A stretch of DNA of 64,000 nucleotides from Clostridia bacterium (GTDB taxonomy: Bacteria; Bacillota; Clostridia; TANB77; CAG-508). The notes under the pieces are model-generated. The model made no database searches, had not been told where the DNA came from, and worked only from the letters and a program-made list of their open reading frames with translations. This document shows, one piece after another, positions 27,990-36,092 of this stretch (within the stretch, counting starts at the first letter, position 1; every line of letters begins with the position of its first letter). The stretch lies in NCBI GenBank assembly GCA_017437145.1, contig JAFSBT010000004.1, forward strand, positions 1 through 64,000, written 5' to 3'. The position numbers and the translations under genes were made by a program.

Positions 27990-28187
27990 TTATTTTTTTA
28001 TAACATTAAACTTATTTTTTGCAAATTCTACTGAAGCAACTGTAACGAAGCTCTCACCTTTTGATCTTTTTACCATTGGTTCGTGCCCTGCAGTTAACTG
28101 TCTACTTCTTTTTGAAATAACCTCGACTATTTCATAATTATTCAAATCACCTTGTAAAACTTTGTTAATTAAATTTCGTTCTATCAT
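27990..28187 (-). CDS. rpoZ: RNA polymerase omega subunit
   Basis: A 65-residue omega: ATG 28187 with GGAG upstream, then NNYEIVEVISKRSRQLTAGH and FVTVASVEFAKNKF, matching the R-x-RQL and final helix of omega. Omega binds the beta-prime subunit and helps RNA polymerase assembly. A 15-residue longer frame exists but lacks a ribosome site. The usual neighbour gmk is absent. A stable hairpin (28216-28243) sits just upstream. Confidence 0.85.
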   Translation of the reverse strand: MIERNLINKVLQGDLNNYEIVEVISKRSRQLTAGHEPMVKRSKGESFVTVASVEFAKNKFNVIKK

Positions 28188-28215
28188 TTTTATCTCCTTT
28201 TCTTTTAGCTTTTTA

Positions 28216-28243
28216 GCCGTATTTTTGTGCAAAAAAATACAGC
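28216..28243 (-). promoter_or_regulatory. Leader hairpin upstream of rpoZ
   Basis: gccgtattttt / aaaaatacagc stem with a gtgc loop, 30 nt before the rpoZ start; could be a terminator or a leader structure. Confidence 0.45.
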
Positions 28244-28362
28244 CTTTTTATAGCTGGACTTACGCCATAAAGAAAGACTACACGCTACGTATATGAGTAA
28301 TTATACCACATTTTTTTCTTTTTATGTAAGAGAAATTTTTTAAATTTTTATTTATATTCAAA

Positions 28363-28385
28363 GAGAGCCTCTAGCGAGGCTCCCT
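28363..28385 (-). terminator. Terminator of the HD-domain gene
   Basis: gagcctc / gaggctc 7-bp stem with loop tagc, immediately after the gene at 28393. Confidence 0.78.
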
Positions 28386-28392
28386 TCTTTTT

Positions 28393-29526
28393 TTACATTA
28401 CCTTTTTTGCAAATTCAACAAAATGCCCATGAACACAATCACAAAGATCTGTTACATTATGGTCAAACTTACGCCTTAAAATCACTTCAGTAAAATACGG
28501 ATCGCGACTTCCGCTAAGCAAATTTCGATAACATTCACTTTCGGCAGAGATATAATCCGCTTCTTTAATCTTTTTCTTGTATGCTGCATTAATTTCATCT
28601 TCCAACATTACTTCTCTTAAAGATTTTTCTAAATATTTGGGTATAACTGCATAAACATTTTCTTCAAGCATTTTTAGTTCATACTCTTCTGTTGCTTTTC
28701 GAAATCCTTCAATCCTATCTTTTACAGGTGAAGGAATGTCTCTTGTCCATGTTTCTGCTATATCATGAAATATTCCGATAAAAAACATCTTGCTTGCATA
28801 TTGCTCGTCGAAATTACTATCATCAAGAGCAAAAAGATATGCAAAAATTGCAGTGTCAAACAGATGTCCTAAAACAGAACACTCCACATTATAGCATGAT
28901 GTCGCCCAACGGTTTTGATTGCGTAATGTAGAAATTTTCTGCAAAAGCCTAAATACATGAGAATCTGTATCAGAAAATTCTTTAACGCCAGGTAAACTTC
29001 TGTATTTATCAAGATCCCTTTCAATCTCTTGAACCCTTGCATAATCTTTAAAATCCATGAACATAAAATTCTTATTTTGCTCCAAAAATTCGATATATGT
29101 GGCAATTTTTGTTGCAGCACGATAAATCTTTTTCTCGTACTCACCAATTCCATTTAAAATAAAATCTGAGAATTCATGGTTTGTTTTTTCCAAAATAATT
29201 TGCGCAATTTCTTCATCAAATCGTTTTCTGCTAACTGAACCTAATTTGCATATTTCATCAATCTTATGCTCAGGAGTATCATAGAAAAGATATACTTTTG
29301 CAAATGCTCTGCTCAATGCAATTTTAGGAAAAGCTTCGTATGATATTTTTTTACCTGCATTCTCTGAAGCACATGCAAGTACATATGCAATGATACAATT
29401 TAATGCTTGCTTGGATAATTCATTGTACTTTTGCTGTGATGTGAAGTCCGCCCATCGCCGTAGATTATTTAGCTTTGTAAAGACCTCATTTGTTGCTATT
29501 ACATTGTCTATGGTAATACTATTCAT
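28393..29526 (-). CDS. YfbR-like HD-domain hydrolase, GC-richer codons
   Basis: A 377-residue protein from ATG 29526 (AAGGGAGG upstream; a further frame to 29640 is unlikely). The C-terminal half is an HD domain: NVECSVLGHLFDTAIFAYLF, FIGIFHDIAETWTRDIPSPV (metal-binding His-Asp, as in YfbR-type 5'-nucleotidases) and KKIKEADYISAESECYRNLL. The N-terminal half is helical and unassigned. Codons are GC-richer than neighbours, and codon 23 (complement of 29458-29460) is the only in-frame CGG read as an ordinary sense codon that I found in the window. Promoter TTGAGT-17-TAAAAT lies upstream. Confidence 0.8.
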   Translation of the reverse strand: MNSITIDNVIATNEVFTKLNNLRRWADFTSQQKYNELSKQALNCIIAYVLACASENAGKKISYEAFPKIALSRAFAKVYLFYDTPEHKIDEICKLGSVSRKRFDEEIAQIILEKTNHEFSDFILNGIGEYEKKIYRAATKIATYIEFLEQNKNFMFMDFKDYARVQEIERDLDKYRSLPGVKEFSDTDSHVFRLLQKISTLRNQNRWATSCYNVECSVLGHLFDTAIFAYLFALDDSNFDEQYASKMFFIGIFHDIAETWTRDIPSPVKDRIEGFRKATEEYELKMLEENVYAVIPKYLEKSLREVMLEDEINAAYKKKIKEADYISAESECYRNLLSGSRDPYFTEVILRRKFDHNVTDLCDCVHGHFVEFAKKVM

Positions 29527-29696
29527 ATCCATTTCCTCCCTTAAAATTATTTGTCTCCAGTCAAAACTAAAGCTGTCTCGAAAGAAAGACATCAAAATGA
29601 ATATTGTTGTTATTTTATCATATAAATTAACATAACTCAAGTTTTTTCTTTAGATTGAATTATTAAAAATTTTTTCTATTCGAATATATTCTGTGA

Positions 29697-29702
29697 TATA
29701 AT
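29697..29702 (+). promoter_or_regulatory. -10 element of the radical SAM/ubiquitin operon
   Basis: TATAAT sits only 6 nt before the ATG at 29709, so the transcript probably starts at or next to the start codon (leaderless first gene). The -35 region is weak. Confidence 0.55.
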
Positions 29703-29708
29703 ATTTTC

Positions 29709-30635
29709 ATGGAAAATTCAGAAAGATATAATCATTTAAATAAATATTTGAAAAATAAATTTGGAGAGAGAACTTTAAAAATTTGCGTTGATGGAAATTT
29801 TACATGTCCTAATAGAGATGGAACATTAGGTAAAGGTGGTTGCATTTTTTGTAGCGAACAAGGTTCTGGTGAGCATTTGAAAAATAAACTAAAAATTTCT
29901 GAACAAGTAACCTCATTTTTAAATAGTTATAGAGGTGAAAGAGCAAATAAATTTATTGTATATTTTCAAAACTTTTCTAATACTTATGATACTATAGAAA
30001 ATCTAAAACAAAAATATAATTCTTCTTTAATAGATAACCGAATTGTTGGACTTTCTGTTGCAACAAGACCTGATTGTATTAATGAGGAGATTGTAAAATT
30101 ATTAGCAACATATAAAGAAAAATATTATGTTTGTGTAGAACTAGGCTTGCAAACTTCTAATAATACTACTGGAAAAATAATTAATAGAGGTTACACTTCT
30201 GAAGATTTTAATACTGCTGTTAAACTATTAAATGAATATAATATAGATGTAGTAACACATATAATGGTAGGTTTACCAGGTGAAACAAGAAAAGATTTGG
30301 AAAATACTATTGAATTTTTGAATAAACATGATTTACAAGGATTAAAAATACATTCAACTTATGTTGTTAAAAACACTGTTTTAGAAAAAATGTATTTAAG
30401 TGGAAACTACATTCCGATTACTCTTGAGGCTTATCTAGAAGATTTAGTGTATATAATAACTCATATTAACCCAGATATTATAATTCATAGAATTTCTGGA
30501 GATGCTCCTAAGGAATCATTAGTAGCTCCAAGCTGGAATACTCATAAAAAATTAGTTTTAAATGGGTTAGATAAAATTTTAAGAGAAAAAAATTTAAAAC
30601 AAGGTATGAATTATGAAAAAAATATTATAAATTAA
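29709..30635 (+). CDS. YhcC-type (TIGR01212) radical SAM protein
   Basis: A 308-residue radical SAM enzyme with the [4Fe-4S] cysteines in FTCPNRDGTLGKGGCIFCSE, then NTYDTIENLKQKYNS, LSVATRPDCINEEIVKLLA, VELGLQTSNNTTGKIINRGY and IMVGLPGETRKDLENTIEF. This matches the YhcC/TIGR01212 family; its substrate is not established. It is followed after 12 nt by the ubiquitin gene on the same strand without a terminator, so the two share a transcript. Confidence 0.92.
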   Translation: MENSERYNHLNKYLKNKFGERTLKICVDGNFTCPNRDGTLGKGGCIFCSEQGSGEHLKNKLKISEQVTSFLNSYRGERANKFIVYFQNFSNTYDTIENLKQKYNSSLIDNRIVGLSVATRPDCINEEIVKLLATYKEKYYVCVELGLQTSNNTTGKIINRGYTSEDFNTAVKLLNEYNIDVVTHIMVGLPGETRKDLENTIEFLNKHDLQGLKIHSTYVVKNTVLEKMYLSGNYIPITLEAYLEDLVYIITHINPDIIIHRISGDAPKESLVAPSWNTHKKLVLNGLDKILREKNLKQGMNYEKNIIN

Positions 30636-30647
30636 GGAGGAAATGTT

Positions 30648-31337
30648 ATGAATAAAAAAATATTTATTACTGTTATACTGTTTTTTACAATATGTATAAT
30701 TTCAACTCAAGTTCAGGCTATGCAAATATTTGTAAAAACACTTACTGGAAAAACTATTACACTTGAAGTAGAACCTAATGATAGTATTGATGCTATAAAA
30801 GCAAAAATTCAAGAAAAAGAGGATATTCCTCCAGACCAACAAAGATTGATATTTGCCGGTAAGCAACTTGAAGAGGGAAAAACTTTATCAGATTATAACA
30901 TTCAAAAAGAATCAATTTTGCATTTAGTTTTACGTTTGCGCAGTTCAAAATCTATAACAATAGCCGAAACTACAAATGGTAAAGTTACAGCTAGTCATAC
31001 ATCAGCAGCTAAAGATGAAAAAATAACATTAACAGTTGAACCAGATTCAGGATATATTTTAGAAAGTCTGGTAGCCTATAACTCAACAGATGAAAGTATT
31101 AAAGTAGAGATAGAAAACAATTCCTTCACAATGCCTGATTATGATGTAACTATAAAAGCAACATTTATACAAAAGCAAGTGGACTTTCTAGAAAATGAAC
31201 CAGTTCAAGAACCAAATGTTAAAGATACTACTCCCAAAACAGGAAATAATAATTTGCAATTAAGTAATGAATTTTATATTGTTGTTTTAGTTGCAGTTGT
31301 TTTAGGATTTGTTAGTATTAGAGTTTGTAAGAGATAA
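30648..31337 (+). CDS. Secreted, wall-anchored ubiquitin protein
   Basis: 229 residues. Signal peptide 1-24 ends QVQA, so cleavage would leave ubiquitin Met1. Residues 25-100 are ubiquitin ([20 protein letters not shown] ... STLHLV-type end): 64 of 76 positions match human ubiquitin as I recall it; Lys 6, 11, 27, 29, 33, 48, 63 and Leu8/Ile44/His68/Val70 are kept; the final Gly-Gly is Ser-Ser. About 103-178 is an InlB-type beta repeat ([32 protein letters not shown]). TPKTG (195-199), a hydrophobic stretch and RVCKR form a sortase signal. AAGGAGG precedes the ATG. Codon use is AT-rich like the neighbours. Confidence 0.96.
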   Translation: MNKKIFITVILFFTICIISTQVQAMQIFVKTLTGKTITLEVEPNDSIDAIKAKIQEKEDIPPDQQRLIFAGKQLEEGKTLSDYNIQKESILHLVLRLRSSKSITIAETTNGKVTASHTSAAKDEKITLTVEPDSGYILESLVAYNSTDESIKVEIENNSFTMPDYDVTIKATFIQKQVDFLENEPVQEPNVKDTTPKTGNNNLQLSNEFYIVVLVAVVLGFVSIRVCKR

Positions 31338-31339
31338 AT

Positions 31340-31385
31340 AAAAAGCACCTATTAAACTATTTCTAGTTTAATAGGTGCTTTTTTT
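31340..31385 (+). terminator. Terminator of the radical SAM/ubiquitin operon
   Basis: aaaaagcacctattaaact and its complement with a 6-nt loop, followed by a T-run. Confidence 0.93.
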
Positions 31386-31476
31386 GTGTATTTCAAAAAG
31401 TAAAACACAGCTTTTGCAACTTTATGTAAAATATGGTATAATATATATAGTTGTTAAAAAAAAGAAGGTGATTGTT

Positions 31477-32097
31477 ATGGGAAGTACAAATAATAAAGTA
31501 ATTGTTGATAAATCTGTAGATATACTAACAACTTTATATCAAAGACTTCTTCAAAAACATGGTTTAAAAGCATCTATTGATTTTTCTGGATTGTCGGAAC
31601 AAATTATGAACGCTTTAAATAGTGGCTCTACAGCTCAAATTCAATCTGTAATAAATAGCTTTATTGATGATAAAATTCGTACTTTTGATTTAAAAGCTGG
31701 TGAAAAAGCTTTGAAATCAGCTCAATCACATAGACATAGAGCAGTTATGAATGATTTAATAGGTTTTAGCAAAACCTATAATAAAGCCTGTGCTGAAGCT
31801 ATCTCTAATAATGTTACTCTGGAAAATACCAATTCTCAAGACAATAAACAACAACCTTCATTTAAAGAATCCATAGCTAATTTTTCATCTTCACAACCAC
31901 CTCCTGAGCAATCTGTTTCTATGGAAGAAGCTTTACGAAGAAATGCTCAAGCATTATATGAAAGAACAGGTAAAGTTCCTAATGGATACACATTGCAAAA
32001 TGGTCAAGTAATAAAAGATAAAAGTGCCGAAAACACATCTAAACCGGAGCAAAAACTTCAAGAAAGTTCATTAGATGAAGAAGGACCAAATAGATAA
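31477..32097 (+). CDS. Hypothetical protein (206 aa)
   Basis: Start ATG 31477 has GAAGGTG upstream; the longer frame begins inside the previous terminator. The N-terminal ~110 residues look helical (DILTTLYQRLLQKHGLKASI, SQSHRHRAVMNDLIGFSKTY with a His/Arg patch), the rest is low-complexity Ser/Gln/Pro (SSSQPPPEQSVSMEE) with a tail NGYTLQNGQVIKDKS. No signal peptide. Not recognised. Its own terminator follows at 32096. Confidence 0.75.
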   Translation: MGSTNNKVIVDKSVDILTTLYQRLLQKHGLKASIDFSGLSEQIMNALNSGSTAQIQSVINSFIDDKIRTFDLKAGEKALKSAQSHRHRAVMNDLIGFSKTYNKACAEAISNNVTLENTNSQDNKQQPSFKESIANFSSSQPPPEQSVSMEEALRRNAQALYERTGKVPNGYTLQNGQVIKDKSAENTSKPEQKLQESSLDEEGPNR

Positions 32098-32126
32098 AAA
32101 ATTCCCATACATGTGGGAATTTTTTA
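32096..32126. terminator. Terminator after 31477-32097
   Basis: aaaaattccca / tgggaattttt stem with a T-run; it also faces the stop of the convergent gene at 32133. Confidence 0.85.
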
Positions 32127-32132
32127 TCTGTT

Positions 32133-32633
32133 TTATAAATTATAGTCCTCTACTCTAAACTCATCATTTATATTCATTACATTTTTTAAATAAAATACAT
32201 TTGGATTTTCATATTCTTTAAAAATATCTTGTATATCATTATCCTTAAATAGATATCTTTTTATAAAATCGTAACAAATGGTTTCAAAATCTTTATTATC
32301 AGGATATCTTATTTTCTTACTATTTTCACCATCATATGAATATGTTAATTCGATTATTGGATAATCCTCTAAATAAAAACATTCATGATCTTCCTTTATT
32401 TCTTCAAAGTTTATTTTATTTAACAACATAGCAAAATCTTCAACTTTTGGATATATAATTGATTCAAAAGATTTTGAGAAATCTTTATTCCCTAGTGAAA
32501 AGTATATTTCAAATACTTTTATATCCTCTTCTTCCCTATACTTAAAAAAATCAATATGTAAATCAAAATCAAACCACATTCCACCTGCACTTGAATAAGA
32601 AAATTCTTTTATTTTCTTTTTTTCATTTTCCAT
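32133..32633 (-). CDS. Hypothetical acidic protein (166 aa)
   Basis: A soluble protein rich in Glu, Asp, Phe and Tyr (SAGGMWFDFDLHIDFFKYRE, IKRYLFKDNDIQDIFKEYEN) with alternating strands and helices. No signal peptide, membrane segment or motif I recognise. It lies 45 nt downstream of the DHHW gene and may be the last gene of that operon. Function unknown. Confidence 0.75.
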   Translation of the reverse strand: MENEKKKIKEFSYSSAGGMWFDFDLHIDFFKYREEEDIKVFEIYFSLGNKDFSKSFESIIYPKVEDFAMLLNKINFEEIKEDHECFYLEDYPIIELTYSYDGENSKKIRYPDNKDFETICYDFIKRYLFKDNDIQDIFKEYENPNVFYLKNVMNINDEFRVEDYNL

Positions 32634-32678
32634 AAAAACATACCTCCTTAATTCATAATTTCTTCTATAAAATCTCTT

Positions 32679-33743
32679 TTAATATCTTACTTTTAATATA
32701 TCACTATTATTTATTATTAAAGTGCTATACAAAAACAATACATCACTATTGTTTAAATCAATTTTTTCTTCTACTAGTTCGAAGTCTATATATCTTAAAT
32801 CAATTACTATTATATTATTATAATATGGTATAAACAATGGCACTATACTACTTGCAAATGAATCTCTAAAAATTATTAGTGTAGAATTATTATTTAAATT
32901 TTTATTAGTAATTTCTATATAACTACTTGGTCCAGATAAAAAAACATCATATGAATCTACAGCATTTAGCTTCTCTTCATCATATACTTTTTTATATCCA
33001 TATTCTAAGTGCTTAACTTCTACATTTTCAAAACTGTTTGAATATAAATACTTTAATTTATCTGGCTCAATTTTTAATCCAGCTTTAGAATATGATGCAC
33101 CATAAAAATTATTATATTCTTGTTCTATATAATTCTCATATCTATACTCTTTACCTAAATTTTCTATTAATATTTTTGTAACATCATGTAAATTTTCTTG
33201 TTTCCAGTGTATGTCTGTTCTATAGTAATCTTCTATATCTAAATCACTTGTTATATCTATATATTTTGCATTTACATTGTTATTAACTAATTCATACATT
33301 TTATTATAATCTAATTTTAAATAATTATTTTCATCTAGAAAGTAAGCTTTATCGGGAATTATTGAATAATAACTTCTATCTTTTTCTTTACATTTGCTTA
33401 TTATATAATTTGTTTTCTCTGCAAATTTTAAAACCTTTTCTGTATTTAATGGATAATTTTTTTCATATATACTATCTTCAATAACATATACATCTTTATT
33501 ATCTATTTTATTTAGAACTTTTCTATTAATAATTGAATTCAAATTTATAAATTCATTTCTAAATGCAAATTGGTCTAACAAGTATGAATCTAAATTTTCT
33601 GTAAAATTTTTATCAAATTTAGGAAAACTTTCTAACTTTCTTCTCTCAAAAATAGAAACTTCCTTATCTTGAAAAATTATTCCCATAAATCCAAATCCAA
33701 ATATAATTGTTATAAATAAAATTGTTATTATTTTATTTTTCAT
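32679..33743 (-). CDS. DHHW-family (AlgX/DltD-like) acyltransferase partner
   Basis: A 354-residue protein with an N-terminal signal anchor (TILFITIIFGFGFMGIIFQ), the YLLDQFAFRNEFINL segment, the eponymous motif as YYRTDIHWKQ (residues about 181-190), and a catalytic-Ser-like FRDSFASSIVPLF. DHHW proteins work outside the membrane with MBOAT transporters to O-acylate cell-surface polymers. It follows the MBOAT gene by 9 nt. Target polymer unknown. Confidence 0.88.
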   Translation of the reverse strand: MKNKIITILFITIIFGFGFMGIIFQDKEVSIFERRKLESFPKFDKNFTENLDSYLLDQFAFRNEFINLNSIINRKVLNKIDNKDVYVIEDSIYEKNYPLNTEKVLKFAEKTNYIISKCKEKDRSYYSIIPDKAYFLDENNYLKLDYNKMYELVNNNVNAKYIDITSDLDIEDYYRTDIHWKQENLHDVTKILIENLGKEYRYENYIEQEYNNFYGASYSKAGLKIEPDKLKYLYSNSFENVEVKHLEYGYKKVYDEEKLNAVDSYDVFLSGPSSYIEITNKNLNNNSTLIIFRDSFASSIVPLFIPYYNNIIVIDLRYIDFELVEEKIDLNNSDVLFLYSTLIINNSDILKVRY

Positions 33744-33752
33744 TTCATTACC

Positions 33753-35138
33753 TCAAAATCTAAAATATATAAATGGATTAAATGAATTTGATATTAGAGA
33801 TGATGTGCATATTAAAAGTAAACAAATATATCCACTTACTTCTATAAAACTAAATATATTTTTAAATCTTTTATGTATAGATAGTTTTTCGACTATATTT
33901 TTTATTAATGGAGTTGAACATATTATTGCCAATAGTATAATTATAATATAGTTTTTCAAATAGTATATAGTTTCAAAATTTATAAATTCTAAATTTCCAA
34001 ATCCTAACATGTTCTTGAAAAATATGCCTATCTCCGATAATTTCTCTATATTGAAAATTACAAAACTACATATTACAACTATTAGTGTGTATGCATGTGA
34101 TATTATTCCATTTTTTAAATATTTTTTTAAGAAAAGTTTTTCTATTATTAAAAATACAAAGAAATATAATCCCCATAAAATAAAATTCCAGTTAGCTCCA
34201 TGCCAAAATCCTGTTAAAGACCACACAATTAAAATATTTAGTATTTGTCTTAAAATTCCTTTTCTATTTCCTCCCAAAGGTATATACACATAGTCTCTAA
34301 AAAAACTAGATAAAGAGATATGCCATCTTCTCCAAAAATCTGTAATGCTATTGGCTATAAGTGGGTAATTAAAGTTTTCTTTAAATTTAAATCCAAAGAA
34401 TAAGCCCATGCCTATTGCCATATCACTATAACCTGAGAAATCAAAATAAATTTGCAAAGTATATCCTATAGCTTGAAGTATATATAATAAAACTGTTTTT
34501 TCTTGAGCTTGTCCTAGAATAGCACAAAATTCTCCAATTGTATTTGCTATTATAACTTTTTTTGAAAGTCCAATTATAAATCGTTTTACACCTTGTGCAA
34601 AATTATCAAATGATTCTGTTCTATTTGCTAGTTGCTCATTTACATCTTTATATCTTACAATTGGTCCTGCTATAAGTTGAGGAAAAAATGTTATGTATGT
34701 AGCATATTGCAATATATTTTTTTGTGCTTTAACTTCTTTTCTATATACATCTATCAAATAACTTATATTTTGAAAAGTAAAAAAACTTATTCCTAGTGGT
34801 AAAATTATAGATAGATATTTTGAATCAATATTTAGTACTTTACTAAAATTTTCTATGAAAAAATTAGTATATTTATAATATCCAATTAAACATATATTAA
34901 AAATTATTCCTAGACTCAAAAAAAGTTTTCTATTATCTTTACTTTTATCTATTAATAAACCAAAAAAGTAGTTTAATATGCAAGCTATTATTAATAATGG
35001 ACTTCTTTCTCCATAAAAATAAAATATTAAACTACTTATTAATAATATTATATTCCTATATTTTTTTGGTGTTACAAAATATAGGAATATTGTTATTGGT
35101 AAAAAATAATATATAAATGTTATACTTGAAAAAAGCAT
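33753..35138 (-). CDS. MBOAT family O-acyltransferase
   Basis: A 461-residue polytopic protein: LPLGISFFTFQNISYLIDVY, FPQLIAGPIVRYKDV, DFWRRWHISLSSFFRDYVYI and the catalytic-His motif GFWHGANWNFILWG. This is the AlgI/DltB-like MBOAT fold that moves acyl groups across the membrane. Order DUF4358-MBOAT-DHHW on the minus strand with gaps of 1 and 9 nt indicates a single operon for surface-polymer acylation. Stop is TGA. Confidence 0.94.
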   Translation of the reverse strand: MLFSSITFIYYFLPITIFLYFVTPKKYRNIILLISSLIFYFYGERSPLLIIACILNYFFGLLIDKSKDNRKLFLSLGIIFNICLIGYYKYTNFFIENFSKVLNIDSKYLSIILPLGISFFTFQNISYLIDVYRKEVKAQKNILQYATYITFFPQLIAGPIVRYKDVNEQLANRTESFDNFAQGVKRFIIGLSKKVIIANTIGEFCAILGQAQEKTVLLYILQAIGYTLQIYFDFSGYSDMAIGMGLFFGFKFKENFNYPLIANSITDFWRRWHISLSSFFRDYVYIPLGGNRKGILRQILNILIVWSLTGFWHGANWNFILWGLYFFVFLIIEKLFLKKYLKNGIISHAYTLIVVICSFVIFNIEKLSEIGIFFKNMLGFGNLEFINFETIYYLKNYIIIILLAIICSTPLIKNIVEKLSIHKRFKNIFSFIEVSGYICLLLICTSSLISNSFNPFIYFRF

Positions 35139-35139
35139 T

Positions 35140-35643
35140 TTATAAATTATCGAAATTAGCTTCTAATTTTGGAGCTAATTCTTCATTGCTCATAATTAGT
35201 ATAACTAAATTTCCTTTGCTTTTTACAACAACATTGCTTGCTTCAACACAAATCCATTTTCTTGGATTTACATTGTTTTTTATTTCTTCAACAGCTTCAA
35301 TTGCTTGTTTAGAATCATTTACTCTAACTAAAACAACAGAATGTGCAATTGAGCCTACCATAGATTCATTAGCTAAAGCTTCTGTATATTCAACATTTGA
35401 TGTTCCAATAAATGATTCAACATTTTCATCTGTTATTTCCATATTAGAAAGTCCCATTGGAAGATTATTTTCGTCTATTCCTTCATAAAGTTTTGTCATT
35501 ATCCCTTCTAAGTCGCCCTCTACATTTTTTCCTGTACCTGCAAAAATTTTAATGCATCCTACTGTAGCCAAAGTTATAATGCATCCTATTACAGCAATAA
35601 TTGCTAATACTATCGCAACTATCAAAATAATTTTCTTTGACAT
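35140..35643 (-). CDS. DUF4358 family membrane-anchored protein
   Basis: A 167-residue protein with one N-terminal helix (IILIVAIVLAIIAVIGCIIT) and an extracytoplasmic domain with GLSNMEITDENVESFIGTSN and HSVVLVRVNDSKQAIEAVEE, matching DUF4358. These proteins are frequently encoded beside MBOAT/DHHW pairs; function unknown. It is the first gene of the acylation operon and starts 2 nt after the stop of the gene at 35646. Confidence 0.85.
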   Translation of the reverse strand: MSKKIILIVAIVLAIIAVIGCIITLATVGCIKIFAGTGKNVEGDLEGIMTKLYEGIDENNLPMGLSNMEITDENVESFIGTSNVEYTEALANESMVGSIAHSVVLVRVNDSKQAIEAVEEIKNNVNPRKWICVEASNVVVKSKGNLVILIMSNEELAPKLEANFDNL

Positions 35644-35645
35644 TT

Positions 35646-36092
35646 TTAATTTCTCCTTTTATTTTTTTTTATATTTATAAAAAGATTTTTTATTTTTTTA
35701 AATATAGTTTCCTTTTGCTTTACAATTTCTAATGATTTATTTTCTTGAATAAAATCCTTTCTGAATAATTCTTCTTCTGTTTTTACTTTATCCAGTCCAT
35801 TTATTTTCTTAAGCTTTTCTTCATTCTCTCTATATTGTTTTAATAATTTTTGTTTATGCTCTTCATCAATTGTCCAGTATTTTAAATTTATTAATGCTAA
35901 GATATTTAATGCTTTTTTACTTAAAGTTTGCTCCTTTAAACCTATATAAGAATCTATATGTTTTTTATAGTTATTACTCGAATTAGATTTTAAATATTCA
36001 ATTAATTTTTTTGGAATTTTATCAACATATTTCTGCTCCATATTACTTAAAACGTCTAATACTTCTGAATATGCATAACTATTATCCATCAT
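35646..36092 (-). CDS. Small partner protein of the zincin (paralogue of 41159-41569)
   Basis: About 148 residues from ATG 36092 (GGAG 9 nt upstream; a longer frame to 36146 exists). Helical and highly charged, with LDVLSNMEQKYVDKIPKKLI, ALNILALINLKYWTIDEEHK, and a basic C-terminus (FKKIKNLFINIKKNKRRN). The gene at 41159 has the same layout (LDVLKTIGDSSVPEKILLNL ... FIKKIFKKLKKFFH), and each directly follows a large gene. Overlaps the zincin's true end by 11 nt. Function unknown. Confidence 0.78.
   Translation of the reverse strand: MMDNSYAYSEVLDVLSNMEQKYVDKIPKKLIEYLKSNSSNNYKKHIDSYIGLKEQTLSKKALNILALINLKYWTIDEEHKQKLLKQYRENEEKLKKINGLDKVKTEEELFRKDFIQENKSLEIVKQKETIFKKIKNLFINIKKNKRRN

Noticed and set aside
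30648..31337. Ubiquitin gene as eukaryotic contamination
   Set aside because: It has a bacterial ribosome site, signal peptide, sortase signal and terminator, AT-rich codons like the neighbours and sits 12 nt after a bacterial gene.
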